Of a stretch of 64,000 nucleotides of DNA, positions 54,178 to 62,500 are shown piece by piece. The number at the start of each line of letters is the position of its first letter. The first letter of the stretch is position 1. The stretch comes from Mesorhizobium sp. B2-1-1. Its GTDB lineage: Bacteria > Pseudomonadota > Alphaproteobacteria > Rhizobiales > Rhizobiaceae. The translations under genes and the position numbers were made by a program. Below the pieces are notes generated by a model that was not told the DNA's origin, did no database searches, and saw nothing but the letters and a program-made list of their open reading frames with translations. The stretch is from assembly GCF_006442975.2 (NCBI RefSeq), contig NZ_CP083954.1, positions 2,487,501 to 2,551,500 of the forward strand, written 5' to 3'.

Positions 54178-54621
54178 CTATTGATTTATCTCGGGCTCGA
54201 CGAGCTTTGCCAGGTTCCGCAGCGACTCCTGCCAGCCGAGATAGCAGGCCTCGACCGGGATGACGTCGGGAATGCCGGCCTGGGTGATGTCGATCTCGGT
54301 GCCGACAGATACTTTTTTCAGGGTTACGGTCACCTGGATCTCGCCCGGCAGATTGGGATCGTCGAACCTGTCGGTGTAGCGCAGGCGCTCACCGGGAACG
54401 AGTTCGAGATACTCGCCGCCGAAGGCATGGCTGTCGCCGGTGGTGAAGTTGCGGAACGACATCTTGAACGTGCCGCCCACCTTGCCCTCGAAGTGATGAA
54501 CCGTGCAGGTGAAGCCGTTCGGCGGCAGCCACTTCGCCAGCGCGTCGGCCTCGACGAAGGCGCGATAGACTTTTTCCGGGCTGGTGGTGAGAACACGGTG
54601 CAAACGTACGGTGCCGGGCAT
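54178..54621 (-). CDS. SRPBCC/AHSA1-family protein
   Basis: A 147-residue START-like protein (RVLTTSPEKVYRAFVEADAL, KWLPPNGF, GTFKMSFRNF, GWQESLRNLAKLVE). Such proteins bind hydrophobic ligands or assist other proteins; many bacterial copies stand next to ArsR regulators, but none is seen here. The ATG at 54621 behind AAGGA is preferred over two upstream starts. Confidence 0.85.
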   Translation of the reverse strand: MPGTVRLHRVLTTSPEKVYRAFVEADALAKWLPPNGFTCTVHHFEGKVGGTFKMSFRNFTTGDSHAFGGEYLELVPGERLRYTDRFDDPNLPGEIQVTVTLKKVSVGTEIDITQAGIPDVIPVEACYLGWQESLRNLAKLVEPEINQ

Positions 54622-54869
54622 ATCATATCCTTTCATAATGCCTGTTCGATGCCCCAAGGACGAGCGGGGCCCGGCCAGCCCGACACCGGCTCCCGGAATT
54701 TTTTCAGAGCCTCGGCCGTGGCCTGCGCGATTGGCTTACGCCAGTTCAGCCTGGGTTGGGACTCGATTTTGCGGCGGCTGGCCCAATCGTCGAAAATGAC
54801 GAACCGGATAGCCATTATGAGGAGACTGTTTATAACGGTCGCTGAGATCGCTGTGACCAAGGGGAGACG

Positions 54870-55730
54870 ATGCGCTACATACGTCCACTTTCAATCGAAG
54901 ATGCCGTTGGCCACTTGGCCGGATCGGCCGGAACGGCGGCCATTCTCGCCGGAGGCAGCGACCTGCTGGTGAGGATGAAGGGCGGCTTCATCGAACCCGA
55001 ACTGATCGTCGACATCAAGGCGATCGCGGCCTTGAGCGAAATCAGGGAGACGCCCGACGGCTTCAGCATCGGTGCGGCGGTTCCTTGCGCGGTGCTGGGA
55101 GAGAACGCGGCCCTGAAGAAGGCCTGGCCCGGCGTCGTCGAGGCGGCCAAGCTGATCGGCTCGAAGCAGGTGCAGGGACGCTGCACCATCGTTGGCAATC
55201 TGTGCAACGCCTCGCCGGCGGCCGACAGCGTGCCGGCGCTGGTGGCGGCCGGAGCCAGGGCGGTGATCGTCGGGCCCGCGGGCCGGCGCACCATCGCCGT
55301 GGAAGCCGTGCCGACCGGACCGGGCAAGACGTCGCTCGCCAAGGGCGAGATCATCGAGGCGATCCTGCTCGACAGCCAAGCCCCGCGCTCGGGCGACGCG
55401 TATCTCAGGTTCATTCCCCGCACCGAGATGGATATCGCGGTGGTCAGCGCCGGCGTGAATCTGACGCTCGACGAGCAAGGTGTCGTCAAGGCGGCCCGCG
55501 TGGCGCTGGGCGCCGCCGCGCCCACGGTGCTTCTGGTGCAGGAGGCCGCCGAGGCCCTCATCGGCAGGACGCTGGACGAAGCCGCGCTCGAGCGGCTCGC
55601 CAAGGTCTGCTCCGGGGCCTGCCGGCCGATCGACGACAAGCGGGGCACGATCGAGTTCAGACGGAAAGTCGCGGGCGTGCTGGCCAGGCGGGCCGCCACG
55701 TCAGCCTACAAGCGTGCAGGAGGCAAGTGA
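54870..55730 (+). CDS. Molybdenum hydroxylase, FAD-binding medium subunit (CoxM-like)
   Basis: A 286-residue FAD subunit of a xanthine-dehydrogenase-family enzyme: ILAGGSDLLVRMKGG and the flavin-binding TIVGNLCNASPAADSVPAL, then the CO_deh_flav_C domain. It passes electrons from the iron-sulfur subunit to an acceptor. The ATG has GGGGAGA upstream, and its stop overlaps the next start as TGATG. First gene of a four-gene unit. Confidence 0.93.
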   Translation: MRYIRPLSIEDAVGHLAGSAGTAAILAGGSDLLVRMKGGFIEPELIVDIKAIAALSEIRETPDGFSIGAAVPCAVLGENAALKKAWPGVVEAAKLIGSKQVQGRCTIVGNLCNASPAADSVPALVAAGARAVIVGPAGRRTIAVEAVPTGPGKTSLAKGEIIEAILLDSQAPRSGDAYLRFIPRTEMDIAVVSAGVNLTLDEQGVVKAARVALGAAAPTVLLVQEAAEALIGRTLDEAALERLAKVCSGACRPIDDKRGTIEFRRKVAGVLARRAATSAYKRAGGK

Positions 55731-56206
55731 TGGCCGGTGTAGCAGTTTCAACCACGATCAACGGCGACAGCGTCGAATATCTCTGCCAGCCCGACGAGAC
55801 GCTGCTCGACGTGCTGCGCGACCGGCTCGGGCTGACCGGCGCCAAAGAAGGCTGCGGCACCGGCGACTGCGGCGCCTGCAGCATCATCCTCGACGACCGG
55901 CTGGTGTGCTCGTGCCTGGTGCTGGGCGCGGAGGCGCAAGGGCGCCGCGTGGAGACCGTCGAGGGCATGGCGCATGGCGAGCGGTTGCATCCGCTCCAGC
56001 AGAAGTTCCTCGAGCACGCCGCGCTGCAATGCGGCGTCTGCACGCCGGGCTTCCTGATCGCGGCGAAGGATCTTTTGGCCAAGAACCCCGACCCGACCGA
56101 GGAGGAGATCCGCTTCGGCCTCGCCGGGAATCTCTGCCGCTGCACCGGCTATGACAAGATCGTGCGCGCCGTCCAGGACGCGGCAAGCGTGATGAAGGGA
56201 GCCTGA
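55730..56206 (+). CDS. Molybdenum hydroxylase, 2Fe-2S small subunit (CoxS-like)
   Basis: A 158-residue iron-sulfur subunit. The plant-type cluster motif CGTGDCGACS with a following Cys, and the second cluster pair QCGVCTPGF and CRCTGY, are all present, so both clusters should form. Coupled to the FAD subunit gene and two bases ahead of the large subunit gene. Confidence 0.94.
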   Translation: MAGVAVSTTINGDSVEYLCQPDETLLDVLRDRLGLTGAKEGCGTGDCGACSIILDDRLVCSCLVLGAEAQGRRVETVEGMAHGERLHPLQQKFLEHAALQCGVCTPGFLIAAKDLLAKNPDPTEEEIRFGLAGNLCRCTGYDKIVRAVQDAASVMKGA

Positions 56207-56208
56207 CG

Positions 56209-58473
56209 ATGAATTTCGATCCGCGTTTTTCCAATCGCAATTTCGCTTCGGTCGGCACGCGTCCCATCCGTCCCGACGGCGTCGACAAGGTGACCGGCCG
56301 CGCCCGCTACGGTGCCGACTTCAACATGGCCGGCCAGCTGGTCGGGCGCGTGCTGCGCAGCCCGCACGCGCACGCCAAAATCAGGAAGATCGACACTTCG
56401 AAGGCGGAAAAGCTCGCCGGCGTGAAGGCGGTGATCACCGCCGCCGACCTGCCCGACCTCACCGACGGCGATGCCGCCATGTACGACATCCTCGACAATT
56501 GCATGGCGCGCACCAAGGCGCTCTATGACGGCCATGCGGTGGCCGCGGTCGCCGCGATCGACGCCCGCACCGCCAGGCAGGCGCTGAAGCTGATCGAGGT
56601 CGACTACGAGGTGCTGCCGCATGTCACCGATGTCGACGAGGCGATGCAGCACCACGCCCCGCTGATCAACGACGCCGTCTTCACCGAGGGGCTGGAGGAA
56701 AAGCCGGTCAAGCCGTCCAACGTCACCAAGCGCAGCCAGTTCGGCCATGGCGACGTCCATCAAGGCTTTGGGCAGGCCGACTTCATCGTCGAGCGCTCCT
56801 TCAAGACCGAGCAGACGCACCAGGGCTATATCGAGCCGCATGCCTGCGTGGCCAATGTCAGCTCCGACGGCACGGCGGACCTGTGGGTCTGCACGCAAGG
56901 CCATTTCGTCTACCGCCAGCATTGCGCCCAGTTGCTGGGCATGGAAGCCTCGAAGCTGCGCGTCACCTCCTCCGAGATCGGCGGCGGCTTCGGCGGCAAG
57001 ACCCATGTCTGGGCCGAGCCGGTGGCGCTGGCCCTTTCGCGCAAGGCCGGCCGCCCGGTGAAGCTGGTGATGACCCGCGACGAGGTGTTCCGCGCCTCGG
57101 GCCCGACCAGCGCCACCTCGATCGACGTCAAGATCGGCGCCCGCAAGGACGGCACCATCACGGCTGCCGAAGCGACGCTGCGCTACACCAGCGGCCCCTA
57201 TGCCGGCACCTGGGCCGAGATCGGCGCCATGACGGCGTTCGCGTGCTACAGGCTAGAGAACGTCAAGACCGTCGGCTATGAGGTGCTGGTCAACCGGCCG
57301 AAGACCGCGGCCTACCGCGCGCCGTCGGCGCCGATGGCGGCCTTCGCGGTGGAAAGCGCCGTCGACGAGCTCGCCAAGGAGATCGGCATGGACCCGGTCG
57401 ATTTCCGCATCAGGAACGCGGCGCAGGAAGGCACGCGCTCGTCCTACGGCCCGGTCTACGGCCCGATCGGCATCGGCCCGACGCTGGAGGCGGTCAAGAA
57501 CCATGCGCACATGAAGGCGCCGCTCGGCCCGAACCAGGGGCGCGGCATGGCCTGCGGCTTCTGGTTCAATTTCGGCGGCCAGACCTGCACCGACCTCAAC
57601 ATCGGCATGGACGGCTCGGTCTCGCTTGCCGTCGGAACGGTCGACGTCGGCGGTTCGCGCGCGTCGCTGTCGCTGGTGGCGGCGGAGGAGCTCGGCATCG
57701 ACTATTCGCAGGTCAAGGCCGTCGTCGCCGACACGTCCAGCCTCGGCTACAACGACATGACCGACGGCAGCCGCGGCACCTTCTCCTCCTCCATGGCGAC
57801 CATCTCGGCCGCCCGCAACGCCATCAAGGTGCTGCGCGAGCGCGCCGCCCAGATGTGGGACATTTCGGTCGACGACGTGGTCTGGGAACAGGGCCATGCG
57901 GTGGCCAAGGGCGAGAAGCACGGCAATCTCGGCAAGCTGTCGCTGAAGGAGATCGCGGCGCAATCCGGCAAGACCGGCGGGCCGATCGCCGGCCATAGCG
58001 AGCTCGTCGCCGACGGCGCCGGCGTCTCCTTCGCCACCCATATATGCGACATCGAGGTCGATCCCGAGACCGGCTCGACCAGGGTGATCCGCTACACGGT
58101 GGTGCAGGATGCCGGCAAGGCGGTGCACCCGACCTATGTCGAGGGCCAGTACCAGGGCGGTGCCGCGCAAGGCATCGGCTGGGCGCTCAACGAGGAGTAT
58201 ATTTACGGCAAGGACGGGCGGCTGCAGAACGCCGGCTTCCTCGACTACCGCATCCCGGTCTGTTCCGACCTGCCGATGATCGACACGCAGATCCTGGAAA
58301 TCCCCAACCCCAACCACCCTTATGGCGTGCGCGGCGTCGGCGAGACCTCGATCGTGCCGCCGCTGGCGGCAATCGCCAACGCGGTGTCGAACGCCGCCGG
58401 CGTGCGCATGACCCACATCCCGATGTCGCCGCCGCGCATCCTCGCGGCGATCGAGGCGGAACGGGAAGGCTGA
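56209..58473 (+). CDS. Molybdenum hydroxylase, molybdopterin large subunit (XDH/CoxL-like)
   Basis: A 754-residue catalytic subunit. Molybdopterin-contact blocks GGGFGGKTHVW, AYRAPSAPMAAFAVE and QGIGWALNEEY, and the catalytic Glu in GVRGVGETSIVPP, are seen. The loop AYRAPSAP is not the AYxCSFR of true carbon monoxide dehydrogenases, so the enzyme is a hydroxylase of an aldehyde, purine or N-heterocycle. Substrate unresolved. Its stop overlaps the MoaD-like gene as TGATG. Confidence 0.92.
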   Translation: MNFDPRFSNRNFASVGTRPIRPDGVDKVTGRARYGADFNMAGQLVGRVLRSPHAHAKIRKIDTSKAEKLAGVKAVITAADLPDLTDGDAAMYDILDNCMARTKALYDGHAVAAVAAIDARTARQALKLIEVDYEVLPHVTDVDEAMQHHAPLINDAVFTEGLEEKPVKPSNVTKRSQFGHGDVHQGFGQADFIVERSFKTEQTHQGYIEPHACVANVSSDGTADLWVCTQGHFVYRQHCAQLLGMEASKLRVTSSEIGGGFGGKTHVWAEPVALALSRKAGRPVKLVMTRDEVFRASGPTSATSIDVKIGARKDGTITAAEATLRYTSGPYAGTWAEIGAMTAFACYRLENVKTVGYEVLVNRPKTAAYRAPSAPMAAFAVESAVDELAKEIGMDPVDFRIRNAAQEGTRSSYGPVYGPIGIGPTLEAVKNHAHMKAPLGPNQGRGMACGFWFNFGGQTCTDLNIGMDGSVSLAVGTVDVGGSRASLSLVAAEELGIDYSQVKAVVADTSSLGYNDMTDGSRGTFSSSMATISAARNAIKVLRERAAQMWDISVDDVVWEQGHAVAKGEKHGNLGKLSLKEIAAQSGKTGGPIAGHSELVADGAGVSFATHICDIEVDPETGSTRVIRYTVVQDAGKAVHPTYVEGQYQGGAAQGIGWALNEEYIYGKDGRLQNAGFLDYRIPVCSDLPMIDTQILEIPNPNHPYGVRGVGETSIVPPLAAIANAVSNAAGVRMTHIPMSPPRILAAIEAEREG

Positions 58474-58718
58474 TGGTGCAAGTGACGCTCTGGGGGGCGC
58501 TTGCCGCGACCGCCGGAGGCCAGAGCAAGGTCGAGGTCGAGGCCAAGGACATAAGGGAGCTGTTCAGGAAACTGGCTGAACAGTATCCCGGGCTTGAACC
58601 GCTGATAGATCGGGGGATCGCGGTGGCGATCGATGGGGTGATTTATCGCGATACGTGGGGGAAGAAGCTGCCGGAAGGGGCGGAGATTTTTCTGCTGCCG
58701 CGCTTGGCTGGGGGGTGA
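58473..58718 (+). CDS. MoaD/ThiS-like ubiquitin-fold protein
   Basis: An 81-residue beta-grasp protein ending in the Gly-Gly (RLAGG) that is activated for sulfur transfer in MoaD and ThiS. Fusion by TGATG to the molybdenum hydroxylase large subunit suggests a dedicated role in making or sulfurating the cofactor for this enzyme. No MoaE or MoeB partner is encoded beside it. Confidence 0.85.
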   Translation: MVQVTLWGALAATAGGQSKVEVEAKDIRELFRKLAEQYPGLEPLIDRGIAVAIDGVIYRDTWGKKLPEGAEIFLLPRLAGG

Positions 58719-58859
58719 GGGGGATAGGTATCGCTTGGCCGAAGGTGCGAACGTCTTGTTAGGGGCCGGTTGCGGACTGGCCGCTTTTGGCCTCCTGAGC
58801 GCCAACCCGGACGATCGTCGCCGAGTGACGAGCGAAGATGCCTGTGTCAGTATGACCGT

Positions 58860-59318
58860 ATGGAGATAGAAGACATCCAAGCCCGCTTCGAGAAGGCTGT
58901 CGAGTTGTTCATGAACGACCAAAGCCAGTTGCTCGAACTTAATGCTAATGAGCGCGCCATCGGGGCGACGCTCGCCCATTTGTTTGTGCGAGAGATGTTT
59001 CCTGACCATCGTGTCGATGCCGAGTACAACCGTGTCGGCCTTGATGGTAGTGCCAAGCGCCTAAATCTTCCGATGGAATGCGGCGGCGAGAACGCGCGCG
59101 TGTTTCCGGACATCGTCGTGCATCGGCGCGGCGACAATCAAGAGAACATTCTTGCAGTCGAAATCAAGTTGACCACAAACAGGCAGCCACGCCGCTGCGA
59201 TCTCATAAAGCTTGAGGCCTTCCGTGAGCAGCTTCAATATCGGGTTGGCGTTTTTCTCGAACTGCCTGCGGGCAAGGACTTTGGACAAAAGGATGCCAGC
59301 ATGCAGTGGTTCACCTAG
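58860..59318 (+). CDS. Small protein with PD-(D/E)XK nuclease-like pattern
   Basis: A 152-residue protein of unknown family. An N-terminal helical part (QARFEKAVELFMNDQ, NERAIGATLAHLFVREMFP) is followed by FPDIVVHRR and LAVEIKLT: an Asp, then Glu-x-Lys after a strand, the pattern of PD-(D/E)XK nucleases. Codon use is less GC-biased than upstream. After the stop, a neighbouring frame continues for about 32 residues (VLEVVDWVLDRSNRSYILVH) to 59415, so a frameshifted or shortened C-terminus is possible. It precedes the large STAND-type gene by 275 bases on the same strand and might belong to the same defence cluster. Confidence 0.65.
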   Translation: MEIEDIQARFEKAVELFMNDQSQLLELNANERAIGATLAHLFVREMFPDHRVDAEYNRVGLDGSAKRLNLPMECGGENARVFPDIVVHRRGDNQENILAVEIKLTTNRQPRRCDLIKLEAFREQLQYRVGVFLELPAGKDFGQKDASMQWFT

Positions 59319-59593
59319 CGCACCCGTTCTTGAAGTGGTCGATTGGGTGCTTGATCGTTCGAACCGCAGCTACATCCTAGTTCATTCGGAGGTCGACCTC
59401 CTCCGTGGGCTTTGAACTAGGACGGACACACATGAGAAAAATCCGTCACATCCCATTTGCTCTCAGGTCTATCCGCCTCCCAAGCCCATGGGGCCGGAGC
59501 GGTGTGTCAGTTCAAGAATGGAAGACGCGGGACGCCGTCCAGTCCATCGTTACGGTATCCAACTAGGCATAGTCCATCAGGCTGCGAGTTCAC
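59319..59593. other. Gap between the nuclease-like gene and the STAND-type gene
   Basis: 275 bases, AT-richer than the catabolic part of the window. The first 100 bases may be a decayed extension of the previous gene. No terminator, repeat or attachment site recognised. Confidence 0.4.
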
Positions 59594-62500
59594 TTGGTCA
59601 ATTCGACGACTAACATAGATTACCGCGGGGCGCGGGGCTCTAACGCAGGGGACCAATTCCACGAGCTTTGGGCTTTGCTGCAAATTCTTGAACTGTTAAA
59701 GCCGGGAACCAGCCTTACCGCAGTTGGCGTTGAGGGAGTGAAGGCGGACACGCCGGCTGGCACCGATGGCCCGACATGGGACGGCGTTGATGTCGCTTTG
59801 TATTATGGAGCTGCGTCGCTCGAAGACGCCGACCGGGTTGAATTCGCTCAGCTAAAATATTCCTCGGCGAATCCTGAGACTCCGTGGACCGTAGCCCGGA
59901 TGACTTACAACACCGCGAAAAAGGGAAACAACTCTCCACTGCGTAAGTTGGCAGACGCCTTCAAGGGTGGACGAGCCCGTATGAAAACCGGAACGGCGAT
60001 GAGAATCCGCTTCGTTAGCAATCAGGCGATTGCTGACGACCTCGGTACGGCGCTGGCGGCACGATGGACAGGCGATCTCGCTACGGCGGGGCTGCCGGAG
60101 ATTGTTGTTGCAAACCTGCGCGATTTACAAAGCGCTAGCGGCTTGAACCAATCAGAGTTTGCCGAATTCGTCGCCTGCCTCGATGTCACTGAATGCGGCG
60201 TTGGTTCGCGCTTCAAGCTTCAGGAGAACATTGTCAGCGTTGTCGCAGAACATCTTGGCGACGATGTTTCCTCGGAAGCCCGCGATCTTCAGATGCGTGT
60301 CCGCGAGCTGATGTTGCCGGAACGCGCGAATGAGGTGGTCACAGGAAAGAATGTCCTCCTGTGGTTCGGTTTTTCTGCTCGTGATGGACTGTTTCCATCG
60401 GAACCCGATATCCGTCTTCCCGCCAATCCCATTAAACGCGCTGCCGCCCATACCGTGCTGAATCAGTTGAACAATGGATCACGCGTCGTCTTGGTCCACG
60501 GTGTTGGCGGCTGCGGGAAAACCACACTCATGCGGCAGGTTCAGGATGGACTTCCGTCAGGATCCGTTTCTGTGAACTTTGATTGCTTTGGCGGCGGCCG
60601 GTACATCTATGCGGACGACAAACGTCATCTGCCGGAAAAAGCCTTCTTGCAACTAACCAACGAGATTGCATTAGCTCTGCAATTGCCGCTTTTTATCCCT
60701 CGCGACCTGAAGTATCCGGCCCATATCGGGCTATTCCTGTCAAAACTTAGAACTGCGGCGAAAGCGCTAGAACAACTCGACCCCAATGCGTTCCTCGTCA
60801 TCATCATAGACGCGGCCGATAACTCCGTGGCAGCGGCCAGTGCCGCAAACCCGCAGGAACGTTCGTTTGTCCACGATCTCGCCAACGCCAATCTTGCGGA
60901 GCTTCCGGACAATATCCGCTTCATTCTTTCAGCACGCACGGCACGCAAGGACACGCTCCTGCTGCCGTCTGATATCATCGAAGTCGAGTGCCCTTTATTC
61001 GACCTATCGGAGACGAAGCAACACCTAGAGACTGTGGTGTCAAACCCCTCCGATACCTATGCTGAACAGTTCCATGCGCTTTCACACCAGAATCCCCGCG
61101 TGCAGGCATACGCGATTTCTGCGTCGAGCTCGGATCGTTCCAAGCTTCTGGACGTCCTACGCCCTGGTGGAAAAACGCTGCCCGACGTTCTCAGATTGAC
61201 GTTTGACTCAGCGTTAAAGAAGCTCGGGCAGTCCGCGATATTTGACCGGCTGCTGGCGGCGCTCGCGTTCCTTCCTGCCCCAGCCAATGTCGGCGCCATA
61301 GCTCGCGTCGCAGGTTCACAAGATGGCATCGTTCGCGATTGGGCGGGTGACCTCTTACCGGGCCTCAGGCTCGATGACGGAGCGATCTCTATCGCGGATG
61401 AGGACTTCGAAGCATACATAAGAGAGACATCGTCTAAGGACAGAATCCCCACTCTCGCACGCATCGCGGATGATTTCCTGTCGAACTTCGCAACCGACGC
61501 CTATGCCTCCCTGCACGTAGCTGATGCGCTTGGCGCCGCTGATCGGGCAAACCAGCTTCTTACGGTTGTCGAACGCGACCCGCAGGTAGGCGCTATCGGT
61601 GATGCCGTTTTGAAACGCCAGGTTCAGGTGCGGCGGCTATGGCTCGCGCTGCGGGCGTCTCGGCATGCCGGTACCGTAGTTGATGCGCTGAAAACCATTC
61701 TCATTAGCGCCGAGGCCGAGAAGGACGACAGCACGCTCACCGACTTGCTCGAAAAGGAACTGGACTTGTCCGTCGAGTTCAGCGGGGCCTCTCTGCGACG
61801 GACCATATTGCTGGAGCGTGATCGTATTGCCGAGCACGGCACTTTTCTCGCCTATGACGCGGCAAGAGCCGGCCGCGCGGATGACGGCATAACAACCAGG
61901 GAACAACTCCATTTTTACGATGCATGGCTCCAGGAACGCCGGAATGTTCCGGAGGACAAAATCAAGGACTGGGAGATTGAAGATCGAGAAATTGCCGCGC
62001 GGACGGAAGCAATCCTTTACCTTGGAGGGCCGGAGCAAGCGTTTCTCAATCTGATGCGGTGGTCACCACGCAGCGTGCCTCTTCGCGTCGCTTTCATCCT
62101 CATTCCCCAACTTATCGCCACGGGCAAGTCGAGCGTCCTGCGCGACTTGCTGAATCAAAACCTCGTTCCTAGGCCATGGGACTTGGTCGTTTGGACGGCT
62201 CTTGCGAGCGCGGGTGAGAGCGTTGACGCCAAGGCCATCGAACAGTCATTGAAACGTGTCCGGCGCAGACTCGTACCGGACCCTGGAGAATTCTTGAGTT
62301 CGTATGGTGAAGAAGGCTGGCAAAAGAGCCTGCTGGATTCGCTCATCGTTTCATGTGAGCTCGCATACCGCCTCAATGTAGATACGACGGTACTTCTCGG
62401 AACATTGAACGAAATTATGAAATGCGTGGAGGGCAAGCCGCGTCATTTATATAGCCACGATTTCTACCGCATCGATGCGCTATATCGCTGCTGGTTGTTG

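Noticed and set aside
56209..58473. Carbon monoxide dehydrogenase for the molybdenum enzyme
   Set aside because: The AYxCSFR loop of true CO dehydrogenases is replaced by AYRAPSAP.
59212..59415. Separate small gene after the nuclease-like gene
   Set aside because: Most of it overlaps the previous gene out of frame; better explained as a possible frameshifted tail.
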